A DNA stretch of 64,000 nucleotides from Coriobacteriaceae bacterium (GCA_902835305.1 CADFMD010000005.1:1-64000), one strand, 5' to 3'. Shown: positions 33,526-43,096, numbered from the stretch's first letter. Numbers and translations are program-made. The notes: generated by a model from the sequence alone, not told the origin.

Positions 33526-34560
33526 ATGCAACTGGCGAATATCGTACGCGAGCGCTGGAAGGGCGTCTTGTTCTGCCTGATCATCGCTATCCCCGCAACG
33601 CTGCTCGGCAAACAGATTGAGGTGGTCGGCGGGCCGGTATTCGCCATCCTCTTCGGCATGGTTCTGGCGCTCGTCTTTCCCAAGAATCATCGCGAACAGC
33701 TCGCCGCCGGTGTCACCTATACGTCTAAAAAAGTCTTGCAGTACGCGGTTATCCTGCTTGGCTTTGGCATGAACCTCTCCCAGATTCTGTCCAAGGGCGC
33801 CCAGTCGTTGCCGATTATCGTGGCGACGATCTCGACCTCGCTTGTCATCGCCTTTGTGCTCTGCCGCGTTATGAACGTGCCGAGCAAGATCGCGACGCTT
33901 GTGGGTGTGGGTTCGTCGATTTGCGGCGGTTCTGCCATCGCCGCTACCGCGCCCGTCATCGATGCCGACGATCGCGAGATTGCCCAGGCTATTTCGGTCA
34001 TCTTCCTGTTTAACGTTATCGCGGCGCTCGTGTTTCCAACGCTCGGCGGTATGCTCGGGCTGACCAACGAGGGCTTTGGCCTGTTTGCCGGTACCGCCAT
34101 CAACGACACCTCGTCCGTAACGGCTGCGGCGAGCGCTTGGGACAGCATGCATCCCGGCGCCAATGTGCTCGAGAGCGCCACGGTGGTCAAGCTCACCAGG
34201 ACACTGGCTATCATTCCCATCACGTTGGTCCTCGCATGCTGGCAGATGCATCTGGCGCGCAAGGCCGGCGGCGACGCCAAAAGCACGTTCTCGCTTAAAC
34301 GCGCGTTTCCCATGTTTGTGCTGTTCTTTGTGCTGGCGAGCGTAATCACCACGGTGCTTCAGCTTCCCGTGTCCATCACGGCGCCCATCAAGGAGCTGTC
34401 GAAGTTCTTTATCGTGATGGCCATGGCGGCTATTGGCTTTAATACCGATATCGTCGAGCTGGTCAAAAAGGGCGGCAAGCCCATCGCGCTGGGCTTTTGC
34501 TGCTGGATTGGCATTGCATGCATGAGTTTGGGAATGCAGCACGTGCTGGGGATCTGGTAG
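33526..34560 (+). CDS. YeiH/UPF0324-family putative sulfate exporter
   Basis: A polytopic inner-membrane protein of 344 residues with about ten hydrophobic segments. Family landmarks are 'GGPVFAILFGMVLALVFP', 'LQYAVILLGFGMNLSQI', 'VGVGSSICGGSAIAATAPVI', 'FAGTAINDTSSVTAA' and 'FIVMAMAAIGFNTDI'. The family is annotated as putative sulfate exporters, largely by inference, and some members relate to taurine or sulfonate degradation. AGAAAGAAGGAA precedes ATG 33526. Probably regulated by the divergent GntR/FCD protein. Confidence 0.88.
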   Translation: MQLANIVRERWKGVLFCLIIAIPATLLGKQIEVVGGPVFAILFGMVLALVFPKNHREQLAAGVTYTSKKVLQYAVILLGFGMNLSQILSKGAQSLPIIVATISTSLVIAFVLCRVMNVPSKIATLVGVGSSICGGSAIAATAPVIDADDREIAQAISVIFLFNVIAALVFPTLGGMLGLTNEGFGLFAGTAINDTSSVTAAASAWDSMHPGANVLESATVVKLTRTLAIIPITLVLACWQMHLARKAGGDAKSTFSLKRAFPMFVLFFVLASVITTVLQLPVSITAPIKELSKFFIVMAMAAIGFNTDIVELVKKGGKPIALGFCCWIGIACMSLGMQHVLGIW

Positions 34561-34826
34561 AGGAGCAGCCGGTCTGTGTGCTGCATGCTGGCGCGCGCAA
34601 GCTTGCGGCGGAGCGATAGGAGCTCTTGCGGGTATGGCTTGTCCGCAGGTTTATAAGTCCCGAAGAGCTCTTATCGCCCCGCCAGGATGGCGATGCGGGG
34701 CAACACCTATACTCGCAGGACGGCGCTCTCTGCCCTATAGTGTTTGGTGAGCAATATCGTTCAATTTTGAAACACTCGGTCGTGCGACCGTCGGCGGCTG
34801 CACGTCGCCGCGGACAGGGGCAAATC

Positions 34827-36044
34827 ATGGATAGCGATGCCAAGCTGAACATCTTGACCGAGGCCCTGGCTGCTGCCGGGGCCTCGGCATTGGCAATCGA
34901 TGCGCGTGGGGACGTCGCGATTTCGACCATGAATGACGCGGCGCTTGAGCGGGATGTGGCAGCTTTTGTTGCCGAACGCCTCGACCGTATAGGAGACGGC
35001 GCGCGTCTGGTTATGGGGCGTGCGGGTACGCGCCTGAGCCTGACCGTTCGCCTCGCCGACAAAGAGGGCGGGGGCCTTTGGGTCGTCGTGGTCCGCGAGG
35101 TGCGCGGCGCCGCGGCGCACGCGGGCATCGAGTGGCTCAACGCCGACGAAGTTGAGGCCCGCTACGAATCGAGCGCGTACGGCATCGTTGAGGGGGCTGC
35201 CTCGGTGGCTGCGCCGGTCGCCGAGAGCTACGCGCGCGGTGTGCCCCTTATGCTCGAGGGCGAGCTGGGAACGGGTCAGGTCGAGATTGCCATGCGCCTC
35301 TATCTGGACGGTCCTTTTGTCGATCAGCCCTTTGTTGCCGTTGCGCTCGATGAGCTAACGGATCGCGGCTGGCGCCATCTGCTCAAAAGCGCCGAATCGC
35401 CGTTGTTCCAAACGGGGTTGACACTTTGCATTGAGGGCTGGAACACGGTTGGCCCCCAGCGTCTCCGCGAGCTCGTTTCCACGATGGCCGACACCGCGTT
35501 GGCGACGCGCTGCCATGTGGTGCTGACGGCGAATGACATGCCGGGCGGCAGCGAAAGTGATCAAGCCGCCTTTGTGACCGAGCGCTTCGCCTGTGCGGTG
35601 AGCGTGGCGCCGGCAATCGTCGAGCAGGGAGCCATGTCGCAAAAGATTGCGCGCTATTTGGAATATCTCGCTGGTGCATTTGGGACGGCAGCGCCTACGC
35701 TGTCTGCCGCGGCGACGAAGGCGCTCGATGCTTACCGCTGGCCGCGCAATTATCTGCAGCTCCGCGAGGTCTCGGAACGACTGTATATATTGGTGGGGGC
35801 GGGCACGGTGGATCGCGCTGTGGCGGAGGAAGTGCTAGCCCAAGAGGACGTGATTAAGACCGCAACCTTTGGCGCCCCGACACTCGAAAGCGACCTGTAT
35901 ATCCTGCGACCGCTGGCCGATACCGAGCGAGATATCGCGCATCTGGTTGTAGATCATCTCCACGGCAACCGAACCCGTGCGGCGGAGGTGCTGGGCATAA
36001 GCCGAACAACGCTGTGGCGCTTACTGAAGGACGATGACCGTTGA
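34827..36044 (+). CDS. Degenerate NtrC-like regulator with Fis-type HTH
   Basis: A 405-residue protein laid out like a bacterial enhancer-binding protein. The N-terminal sensory part (about 1-125) is followed by an AAA+-like region (about 130-330) and a C-terminal Fis helix-turn-helix, 'HGNRTRAAEVLGISRTTLWRLLKDD' (ends at 403). The nucleotide loop reads GELGTGQVE in place of GExGTGKE, losing the Walker lysine. No GAFTGA sigma-54 contact motif is present. ATPase-driven sigma-54 activation is therefore unlikely, and a repurposed DNA-binding role is inferred. The start ATG 34827 follows GGACAGGGG; a longer frame from 34626 is not supported by an RBS. Confidence 0.75.
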   Translation: MDSDAKLNILTEALAAAGASALAIDARGDVAISTMNDAALERDVAAFVAERLDRIGDGARLVMGRAGTRLSLTVRLADKEGGGLWVVVVREVRGAAAHAGIEWLNADEVEARYESSAYGIVEGAASVAAPVAESYARGVPLMLEGELGTGQVEIAMRLYLDGPFVDQPFVAVALDELTDRGWRHLLKSAESPLFQTGLTLCIEGWNTVGPQRLRELVSTMADTALATRCHVVLTANDMPGGSESDQAAFVTERFACAVSVAPAIVEQGAMSQKIARYLEYLAGAFGTAAPTLSAAATKALDAYRWPRNYLQLREVSERLYILVGAGTVDRAVAEEVLAQEDVIKTATFGAPTLESDLYILRPLADTERDIAHLVVDHLHGNRTRAAEVLGISRTTLWRLLKDDDR

Positions 36045-36128
36045 GCGAGGCGCCCGTGACCGCGCGCGACGCGTGTGCTACAGTCCAAAGCGTTATTGTT
36101 TCGATTTGGTTACGGCGTGCGGGGGCGT

Positions 36129-36704
36129 ATGGCTGAGACTACAAAACCGAGCCGCAGAAGGCGGAGCGCCGCGCCGGTTAACCGACGCACAACATCGGTG
36201 ACGTGGGGCAAACACGCCTCGGGGTTTGACGGCTCGTTCAAGCGCACTAAATACGGCTATCCTTCGACAGGTGCCCGCTTGGCAATGCAGGCAGAGTCCT
36301 CGCTGTGGGACCGCAAACGCGTGGTGGGCTCAAAGCTCAAGCACGACGGCACGCTCGGCTACATCAGCCGCGGGGCGGCTCGTCGCAGCGGACTCAATCC
36401 GGCTGGTTGGCATCGTTATGTTCCGATCGCGGTCGTCGTTGCAGTGATCGTCATCGCACTCGCTGCGCTTGGCTACGCCGGCGACGGTGCCAACTTGGAC
36501 GCGATGTTTAAATCGCCCGAGCTCGCGCATGCAGGCACAGAAATTGTCGAGGGCGCTCAGACCCAGACGGGCGTCGCGCCCCAGCGCGGTATCGTTGCGG
36601 CGGCCTCCACCATCGCCGACGCTCAAAAGGACGAGGGCGAACAGGGCGACGGCGCCGAAACGACCCACACGAACGAAACGACGACAACTCCATCGGCAAG
36701 ATAA
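36129..36704 (+). CDS. Hypothetical single-pass membrane protein
   Basis: Unknown family, 191 residues. The N-terminal half is strongly basic (MAETTKPSRRRRSAAPVNRR...) and contains a conserved-looking segment with 'GKHASGFDGSFKRTKYGYPS' and 'GYISRGAARRSGLNPAGWHR'. One transmembrane helix follows (about 98-117, YVPIAVVVAVIVIALAALGY), then an acidic/Thr-rich extracytoplasmic tail. Topology therefore places the basic part in the cytoplasm. It lies 84 bp after the NtrC-like gene. No function is assigned. Confidence 0.65.
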   Translation: MAETTKPSRRRRSAAPVNRRTTSVTWGKHASGFDGSFKRTKYGYPSTGARLAMQAESSLWDRKRVVGSKLKHDGTLGYISRGAARRSGLNPAGWHRYVPIAVVVAVIVIALAALGYAGDGANLDAMFKSPELAHAGTEIVEGAQTQTGVAPQRGIVAAASTIADAQKDEGEQGDGAETTHTNETTTTPSAR

Positions 36705-36767
36705 GTTGCGAGTGGGGTGGCTAAAATAGCCCCGTCCCAAATTAGCTGCCCCTATGACGCTCCTGGG

Positions 36768-37289
36768 TTACCTTACGTAGACGACGTTGTCGCGGCGGGG
36801 TTTGGGCTCGGGTAGCGTGTCTTCGGCATAGCCCAGAATGCAGTGGCCGATGCCGCGCAGGCTTCCGTCGGCGGGCAGACCCCAGCTGGTCAGCAGTTCC
36901 AAGCCCTCGGGCGAGTCGAAGACCTCGTGTGCGCGGTGGATCCAACACGAATCGACACCCAGCGCATAAGCCGCGTTGAGCAGGTTGCCCATGGCAAGCG
37001 AGCCGTCTTCCAGATGCGTGGGCACGCTGCGGTCGACGAGCACTGCCACAACGGTCTTGGCCCCGTAGAAGGGATCGCCATCGCTGCCCATAACCTGGGC
37101 GTTGAGCTGCGAGAGGCGCTCGACAGTCGCGGGGTCGGTGACGGCGACAAAGGTCACCGGCTGGCGCCCCATGCCGCTGGGCGCGTACTGGCCTGCCTCG
37201 ATAATGCGTGCTAGCTTTTCGGCTTCGACGGGGCGATCGCTATAGTTACGGCAGCTGCGGCGGTGGATGAGCGCTTCGATGGTCTCCAT
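36768..37289 (-). CDS. Nitroreductase-family FMN oxidoreductase
   Basis: A 173-residue flavoprotein of the NfsB/FRP superfamily that reduces nitro compounds, quinones or related substrates with NAD(P)H. Evidence: 'METIEALIHRRSCRNYSDRPVE' (FMN-phosphate Arg-Ser-x-Arg), 'IIEAGQYAPSGMGRQP', 'GNLLNAAYALGVDSCWIHRA' and 'GIGHCILGYAEDTLPEPKPRR'. AGGAGA precedes ATG 37289; the longer frame upstream to 37751 is not coding. It is a small subtype. The substrate is not deducible. The 294 bp upstream hold nothing clear. Confidence 0.9.
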   Translation of the reverse strand: METIEALIHRRSCRNYSDRPVEAEKLARIIEAGQYAPSGMGRQPVTFVAVTDPATVERLSQLNAQVMGSDGDPFYGAKTVVAVLVDRSVPTHLEDGSLAMGNLLNAAYALGVDSCWIHRAHEVFDSPEGLELLTSWGLPADGSLRGIGHCILGYAEDTLPEPKPRRDNVVYVR

Positions 37290-37583
37290 GGGTTCTCCTA
37301 GCGATGACGTTGCAGATGCTCCGTTCTTACCCGTCGTGCCGTAGCCGTAATCGCGCAGAGGGCCCCAAACAGCAATAGCCACCAATCGGAAAAGTTGGCT
37401 TGCATAAAACTGGGCCTGAATGTGATAAACCAGTGGGATGGTTAAACGTTTTATCCCGTCTACCCTGCGGTTTTTTACCACTTGCCTAAATGATGCCCGC
37501 ATAACCCCTGATAAAGGTTTTACTAAAGGAGCACCAACGTTTATCAACGCGCCGTGGTGGCGCCGGGCCAGGAGGTAACTATC

Positions 37584-37874
37584 ATGTTCCAGGCTGGAGA
37601 TGTCGTCGAGACCGATTTCGAAGGATTTCTGAAGCTGCTGCGTTCCAAGACGCGCGCTTTCGTGTCGATCAATGATCACGAGTACTACATCACGCACACC
37701 GATGGCTATTGGCGTGTTCAGGATTGCGAGGCCCTCAACGATAAGGGCCACTTTACTGACTGCTCCGAGCTGGTCAACACGGTCTGCGAGGTCGTCGAGC
37801 TGCCTTGGATCTGCGGCAAGAGCCTACACGATAGCTTCTCGGGCGCTACGGTCTATGAGGCCGTCGCCGCCTAG
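37584..37874 (+). CDS. Small hypothetical protein
   Basis: A 96-residue soluble protein of unknown family, beginning MFQAGDVVETDFEGFLKLLR and containing aromatic-rich 'NDHEYYITHTDGYWRVQDC'. The start follows GGAGG eight bases upstream, and a perfect terminator closes it, so it is a real monocistronic gene. The composition is acidic with four cysteines. No toxin, DNA-binding or membrane features are visible. Confidence 0.7.
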   Translation: MFQAGDVVETDFEGFLKLLRSKTRAFVSINDHEYYITHTDGYWRVQDCEALNDKGHFTDCSELVNTVCEVVELPWICGKSLHDSFSGATVYEAVAA

Positions 37875-37899
37875 CAGCAAATATTCGATTTCCTCTCAT

Positions 37900-37937
37900 G
37901 ACCGCCGGCGCTGCCCCCGCGCCGGCGGTCTTTTTTG
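37900..37937 (+). terminator. Terminator of the small gene
   Basis: ACCGCCGGCGC / GCGCCGGCGGT is a perfect stem followed by TTTTTT preceded by C. Confidence 0.95.
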
Positions 37938-37983
37938 TCGATATGTTGTATAGCCTGTGCGCTGCGAACGAAGCCCTTGACGA

Positions 37984-38034
37984 TAGTCAAAACTCGGACT
38001 AATCTGAAATCTCAATTAGTCAAAATTCGGACTA
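37984..38034. promoter_or_regulatory. Two palindromic operators for the MarR regulator
   Basis: TAGTCAAAACTCGGACTA (37984-38001) and TAGTCAAAATTCGGACTA (38017-38034) each have TAGTC/GACTA arms. They differ in one base, start 33 bp apart (about three turns) and end 17 bp before the MarR start. Autoregulation is inferred. Confidence 0.75.
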
Positions 38035-38050
38035 TCGAATGGTGGGAGAG

Positions 38051-38551
38051 ATGGATAGCGCGGTTACGTCGGTCGATTTTGACCGAATGCTCAACGGGCT
38101 CGACCGTATTTATTCAGAGTTCGCGCGTGCCTGCGGCCTTTCGGATTGCGCCTATTGGATGCTCGTCGATATCAGCACGGCGGACGAAGACGTTGCCGTG
38201 AGCCAACTCACGAGCGAATGGTTCTATAGCAAGCAGACCATTAACTCGGCAATTAAAACCCTGACGGCGCGAGGGCTCGCGACGCTGGAATTTGCCGAAG
38301 GCAGCCGTAAGAATAAGGTTGTTTGTTTGACCGATGAGGGCCGGCGGTTCGCCGAGCACTATGCGTTGCCGGCGGTTAAAGCCGAGCAGCGTGCCTTTGG
38401 CGCGCTCGAACCCTGGGAACAGCGTGAGATTATGCGTCTGGTCGGCAAGTTTTCCCATGTGCTCAACGAGGAGTGCGAAGCGTTTAAACAGCAGATAGCC
38501 GCCGAGAGCCAAGTGGAAAAACAAGAAGAGGGGGAGACGTGCGACTCTTAA
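38051..38551 (+). CDS. MarR-family transcriptional regulator
   Basis: A 166-residue winged-helix regulator. The DNA-binding part is 'VAVSQLTSEWFYSKQTINSAIKTLTARGLATLEFAEGSRKNKVVCLTDEGRRFAEHY' (about 50-105), flanked by dimerisation helices. ATG 38051 is favoured over 38039 because GTGGGAGAG precedes it. It overlaps the first ABC exporter gene by 13 bp (GTG start), so it is the first gene of that operon. Together with the tandem TAGTC...GACTA sites it should repress the exporter until a ligand is bound, the normal MarR logic. Confidence 0.92.
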   Translation: MDSAVTSVDFDRMLNGLDRIYSEFARACGLSDCAYWMLVDISTADEDVAVSQLTSEWFYSKQTINSAIKTLTARGLATLEFAEGSRKNKVVCLTDEGRRFAEHYALPAVKAEQRAFGALEPWEQREIMRLVGKFSHVLNEECEAFKQQIAAESQVEKQEEGETCDS

Positions 38552-40275
38552 TGAGGTTTATGAGGCCGTATCGCGGGCTGATTGCGGTGACACTGTTTGT
38601 GCTGCTGATAGATAACGTCGGCACGCTGCTGGTACCTACGATGTTGGCGAATATGGTCAATACCGGCATCACGACGGGTGATGTCGACTACATCCTGCGC
38701 AACGGCCTGTACATGCTTATCGCGACCGGCATGGCCAGCGGTGGCGCGGTGCTGGGCTGCTATCTTTCGGCCCGCCTGGCAGCCAACGTGGCCTGTGACA
38801 TCCGCAACGCCGTCTACGACAAGTCGCTCGAGCTGTCAGCCAGCGACTTTGAGAGCTTTGGCACCGGCTCGATGATCACGCGATCGCTCAACGACATCAA
38901 CGTGATCCAGCAGGCGATTCTGCAGACGATTCAGCTGGTGCTGCCGGTGCCGTTTTTGGCCGTGGCGGGCATCATCTTCGCCTGGCATATCGATCCCGCC
39001 ATGGGTACGCTGCTGGGTGCAGTCGTGGCAATTGTACTGGTGGCGGCGGTCTTTACGGTGGCTAATGCCGCGCCGATCTTTATGCGCCTGCAGAGTTTTA
39101 TCGACCGCATGAACGTCGTGCTGCGCGAGAACATCGTGGGCGTGCGCGTCATCCGCGCGTTTAACAAGGAGCGCCATGAGGAGCAGCGCCTAGACGAGGT
39201 GTTTAGCGATTACGCGGCCAACGCCATCAAGGTCAACCACCTGTTTGTGGGCCTCGATAGCTCCAGCTTCTTTCTGATGAACATCGCCGAGGTGGCGGTG
39301 CTGTGGGTGGGAGGCAACCGCGTAGGCGTCCACGCCATGCAAATCGGCAGCATCTCGGCTGTGCTGGAATACGCGATTCTGATCCTGTTCTTTGTGATGA
39401 TGGCGCAGATGGTGATTCTGACGCTTCCGCGCGCCGCGGCGTGCCTCAACCGTGCACAACAGGTGCTGGAGATTGAGCCGAGCATCGTCGATGGCGAGCG
39501 AACGCTCGGCGCAGGCGCGTCCGACTCAAAGGACGGAGCAGACGCGGTCGCCGTGTTCGACCATATGTCGTTCCGTTTTGACGACGCCGACGAGGACACC
39601 CTGTGCGATCTGAACTTTACCTGTCGCCGTGGCCAAACGACCGCAATTGTGGGCTCGACGGGATCGGGTAAATCGACGGTGGCCAAGCTCTTGTTGCGTT
39701 TCCACGATGCCTCGAAGGGTGCCATACGCCTCAACGGTGTTGACCTGCGCGACCTTTCGCAAGACGAGATTCGCGGGCATATCGCTTACGTGCCGCAGAA
39801 GGCGTGGCTGTTCTCGGGCACGGTGGCGAGCAACCTGCGCTATGGCAACGAGGGTGCGACCGAGGCCGACATGCTTCACGCGCTGCGGGTTGCCCAGAGC
39901 ACCTTTGTGCTCGATCAACCGCAGGGACTCGATACCCCGGTGGCGCAGGGCGGTACGAACTTCTCGGGCGGTCAGCGCCAGCGCCTGGCCATCGCCCGTG
40001 CGCTCATGAAGCACGCTGATCTGTATATCTTCGACGATAGCTTTTCGGCCCTGGACTTTAAGACCGACGCGGCCCTGCGCCATGCGCTGCAGGACGAGAC
40101 GCGCGATGCCGCGGTGCTCATCATCGCGCAGCGTATCTCGACCATTCTGCATGCCGACCAGACCGTGGTGCTCAAGGATGGCGAGGTTGTGGGCTTGGGC
40201 ACGCACGACGAGTTGATGGAGACCTGCGAGGTGTACCGCGCCATTGCGGAATCGCAGATGAAGGGAGGTGAGTAG
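38539..40275 (+). CDS. ABC exporter subunit with degenerate ATP site
   Basis: A 578-residue half-transporter: six-helix exporter domain (about 1-310), then an ATPase domain. Walker A is GSTGSGKST, the signature is FSGGQRQR. Walker B is followed by Asp rather than Glu (YIFDDSFSALD), and the H-loop His is Gln (IIAQRIS). These changes mark the non-catalytic partner of heterodimeric exporters such as TM287/288 or BmrCD. GTG 38539 has AGAGGGGGA upstream; ATG 38551, overlapping the MarR stop, is an alternative. The partner gene follows after one base. Substrate unknown, possibly a drug or antimicrobial. Confidence 0.92.
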   Translation: MRLLMRFMRPYRGLIAVTLFVLLIDNVGTLLVPTMLANMVNTGITTGDVDYILRNGLYMLIATGMASGGAVLGCYLSARLAANVACDIRNAVYDKSLELSASDFESFGTGSMITRSLNDINVIQQAILQTIQLVLPVPFLAVAGIIFAWHIDPAMGTLLGAVVAIVLVAAVFTVANAAPIFMRLQSFIDRMNVVLRENIVGVRVIRAFNKERHEEQRLDEVFSDYAANAIKVNHLFVGLDSSSFFLMNIAEVAVLWVGGNRVGVHAMQIGSISAVLEYAILILFFVMMAQMVILTLPRAAACLNRAQQVLEIEPSIVDGERTLGAGASDSKDGADAVAVFDHMSFRFDDADEDTLCDLNFTCRRGQTTAIVGSTGSGKSTVAKLLLRFHDASKGAIRLNGVDLRDLSQDEIRGHIAYVPQKAWLFSGTVASNLRYGNEGATEADMLHALRVAQSTFVLDQPQGLDTPVAQGGTNFSGGQRQRLAIARALMKHADLYIFDDSFSALDFKTDAALRHALQDETRDAAVLIIAQRISTILHADQTVVLKDGEVVGLGTHDELMETCEVYRAIAESQMKGGE

Positions 40276-40276
40276 C

Positions 40277-42280
40277 ATGACCGAGGAGCTCAAGAAACAG
40301 GGCGTCGTTGATGACGCCGTGGCAGCAGGGACGGCTGAGGAGACGACGGTCGCACCCGGTCTGGATGATGCCGCCAAGGCTGCAGCCGAACGCGAGGCTC
40401 GCCGCCAAGCGCTCTACGAGGAAAACGAACGCGCCGAGGACGAGCGCGCCCGCGCTGAGGCAGAGCGCATGCGCGATGTGGGCGACGAGGACGAGGACGA
40501 GAAACCCAGTGACACCTGGGCGACGGTGCGCCGTCTGTGGAGCGAGGCCGCCGGCGATCACTGGCGCTTCTACCTCGTGTTCGCGAGCATCGTGTTCTAC
40601 GCCATCTTTAACACCGCGGCGCCGGCGTACAGCGCCCGCGTCATCGATGAGCTGTGGGGACACGTGAAGCTGGCGTTTGCCAACGACACCACCTTCAGCA
40701 TCACTTGGGAGAACTGCGGCAGGACCATCTTCATCTACTTTATGATCTGGACGGCCGCCGCCTCGTTCTACGCGCTCCAGAGCTTTTTGATGTCGAGCGT
40801 GGCCGAACGCCTCAACCTGCGTCTGCGTAACCGTATCGCTCAAAAGCTCAACCGTCTGCCGCTTGCCTATTTTGACGCGCATCGTCCCGGCGAGGTCGTC
40901 AGCCGCGCGACCAACGACCTGGACAAGATGTCCGAAAGCATGCAGCGCGGCTTGCTGCAGCTTCTGGTGTCGATCGGTACCGTGGTGGGCGCCGTGAGCG
41001 TGATGTTCGTGTTTAGCGTGCCGCTCACGCTGGTCTTTTTGTTCTTTACGGCGTTGTCGCTGCTGGTGACCAAAGTGGTCTCGCGTCGCACACATGACGT
41101 GACCGGCGAGCGCCAGGAGTGGGTGTCCAAGATTACGAGTGCGGTCGAGGAAGGCTATTCGGGCCGTCTGGTGATTCGCGCGTTTAACCGCGAGCGTCAG
41201 AGCTCTGCCGAAGTGCATGAGGCCTCGAGGGAGCTGGCGCGCGTGAGTACCAAGGCCGACTTTATGATCAATGCCGTCGGTCCTGCGGTGCGCTTTATCG
41301 GCCGTTTGGCACAGATCGTGATCGCGCTGGTGGGCTGCAGCATGCTGGTCGCCGGTCACTTGACCGTCGGCGTGTTCCAGGCGTTCTTCCAGTTTATCTA
41401 CGAGGCATCCGAACCCATGACGCAGCTGTCGTTCACCTTTAACTCGCTGCAGAGCGCGCTGGCGAGTGCGGAGCGTGTGTTCGACCTGCTCGATGAGCCC
41501 GAGATGGAGGCCGATCCGCTGCCGGACGAGGCCGCCAAGCTGCCGGGTCGCGTTGAGGGCCGCGTCGCTTTTGAGCACGTGCGCTTTGGCTATTCGCCCG
41601 ACAAGCCGCTTATGCGCGACGTGTCGTTTGCCGCCGAGCCGGGCCAAAAGATCGCCGTGGTGGGAACCACGGGTGCGGGTAAGACCACGCTCATCAACCT
41701 GCTTATGCGCTTTTACGAGATCGACGGCGGCCGCATTACGCTCGACGGCGTGGACACAAGCTGCATGGACCGCGGCGAGCTGCGCCAGCAGTTTGGCATG
41801 GTGCTGCAGGACGCCTGGCTGTTCGATGGCACGATTGCCGAAAACATCGCCTACGGCTGCCCCGAGGCAACGCGCGACGAGATCGTGGCGGCTGCGCGCG
41901 CCGCGCAGGTCGACTTCTTTGTGCGCACTATGCCGCAGGGCTACGACACGCGTGTGGCCAACGATGCCGAGAGCATCAGCCAAGGCCAACGTCAGCTGCT
42001 GACCATCGCGCGCGTGCTGCTCAACAACCCGGCGATCCTCATCTTGGACGAGGCGACGTCGAGTGTGGACACGCGCACCGAGCTCGCCATCGGCCGCGCC
42101 ATGGACGCGCTCATGCGCGGGCGCACGAGCTTTGTGATCGCGCACCGTCTGTCGACGATCGTCGATGCCGACCTGATCTTGGTCATGGATCACGGCAACA
42201 TTATCGAGCAAGGCACGCATAAGGAGCTGCTGGCTGCCGAGGGCGCTTATGCCGACCTCTATCTGAGCCAGTTCGCATAA
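40277..42280 (+). CDS. ABC exporter subunit with consensus ATP site
   Basis: A 667-residue half-transporter. A cytoplasmic N-terminal extension of about 90 residues is highly charged and predicted coiled coil (EREARRQALYEENERAEDER...). The exporter membrane domain follows, then an ATPase with Walker A GTTGAGKTT, signature SQGQRQ, Walker B ILILDEATSSVD (Glu present) and H-loop IAHRLS. It is the catalytic partner of the preceding gene. AAGGGAGG lies within the end of that gene, and ATG 40277 is one base after its stop. A terminator follows. Confidence 0.93.
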   Translation: MTEELKKQGVVDDAVAAGTAEETTVAPGLDDAAKAAAEREARRQALYEENERAEDERARAEAERMRDVGDEDEDEKPSDTWATVRRLWSEAAGDHWRFYLVFASIVFYAIFNTAAPAYSARVIDELWGHVKLAFANDTTFSITWENCGRTIFIYFMIWTAAASFYALQSFLMSSVAERLNLRLRNRIAQKLNRLPLAYFDAHRPGEVVSRATNDLDKMSESMQRGLLQLLVSIGTVVGAVSVMFVFSVPLTLVFLFFTALSLLVTKVVSRRTHDVTGERQEWVSKITSAVEEGYSGRLVIRAFNRERQSSAEVHEASRELARVSTKADFMINAVGPAVRFIGRLAQIVIALVGCSMLVAGHLTVGVFQAFFQFIYEASEPMTQLSFTFNSLQSALASAERVFDLLDEPEMEADPLPDEAAKLPGRVEGRVAFEHVRFGYSPDKPLMRDVSFAAEPGQKIAVVGTTGAGKTTLINLLMRFYEIDGGRITLDGVDTSCMDRGELRQQFGMVLQDAWLFDGTIAENIAYGCPEATRDEIVAAARAAQVDFFVRTMPQGYDTRVANDAESISQGQRQLLTIARVLLNNPAILILDEATSSVDTRTELAIGRAMDALMRGRTSFVIAHRLSTIVDADLILVMDHGNIIEQGTHKELLAAEGAYADLYLSQFA

Positions 42281-42318
42281 GGTGACAAAGGGGCAGTCCC
42301 GCATGTCACATCGAAAAG

Positions 42319-42357
42319 AAGGCGCGCCGAGGGCGGATTCCCTGGCGCGCCTTTTGT
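42319..42357. terminator. Terminator between ABC exporter and cysE
   Basis: AAGGCGCGCC / GGCGCGCCTT, with inner GAGGG/TCCCT pairing, is followed by TT and, on the minus strand, by TCTTTT. It serves both convergent units. Confidence 0.85.
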
Positions 42358-42391
42358 TCTGGCGTTAATGCTGTGGCGGTTGCCCGCGGCC

Positions 42392-43096
42392 CTAGCGCTC
42401 GTCCACGAGCTTGGCGACGAGGGCCTTGAGCTCGGCCACCTCTCGCTCGAGTTCCTTGACGCGTCGGGCGTTCTCAGTGATGCCTTGACGGTTGAGCGCG
42501 GACTGCTCGGCGGCGGCGTCGGGCATGTACTCGCGATGCTGCTTGGCGTCGAAGCTCTCCTCGAACACGCGGCAGCCGTTGCGCTTGATGATGCGTCCCG
42601 GCACGCCCACGACGGTGCAGTTGTCGGGCACGTCCTTAACGACAACTGAGTTGCCGCCGATCTTGACGTTGTTGCCGATGCGAATGTTACCGAGCACCTT
42701 GGCACCCGTGCCCACGGTGACGTTGTTGCCCAGGGTGGGGTGGCGCTTGCCGGTCTCGTTGCCGGTACCGCCGAGTGTGACGCCCTGGTAGAGCACGCAG
42801 TTGTCGCCCACGATGGTGGTTTCGCCGATGACGACGCCCATGGCGTGGTCGATAAAGAGATGCTTGCCGATCTGCGCGGCAGGGTGAATCTCGACGCCGG
42901 TGATGTGGCGGGTGATTTGCGAGAGCACACGGGCGAGTGAGCGATGGCCGTGCTCCCAGAGCCAGTGCTCGGGCACGTGGTTCCACTTGGCGTGCAGGCC
43001 AGGATAGGAAAGGAAGATGACCAGACCGTTTTGCGCAGCGGGGTCTTGCGCCTGGACGGTCTTGATGTCCTCGCGAATGGTATTGATAAAGCTCAC
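42392..43096 (-). CDS. cysE: Serine O-acetyltransferase
   Basis: Transfers acetyl from acetyl-CoA to serine, the first step of cysteine synthesis. The 234-residue protein has a short helical N-terminus ([19 protein letters not shown]). It continues as a left-handed beta-helix of hexapeptide repeats: '[46 protein letters not shown]'. The catalytic Asp-His is in FIDHAMG. The C-terminal tail (about 175-234) is longer than in the compact family and ends in a coiled coil ([20 protein letters not shown]). GTG 43096 follows AGGGAGGG; no better ATG is available. Confidence 0.93.
   Translation of the reverse strand: MSFINTIREDIKTVQAQDPAAQNGLVIFLSYPGLHAKWNHVPEHWLWEHGHRSLARVLSQITRHITGVEIHPAAQIGKHLFIDHAMGVVIGETTIVGDNCVLYQGVTLGGTGNETGKRHPTLGNNVTVGTGAKVLGNIRIGNNVKIGGNSVVVKDVPDNCTVVGVPGRIIKRNGCRVFEESFDAKQHREYMPDAAAEQSALNRQGITENARRVKELEREVAELKALVAKLVDER

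Noticed and set aside
40172..42304. 710-codon minus-strand frame across the second exporter gene
   Set aside because: Antisense shadow of a clearly identified ABC exporter with intact motifs.
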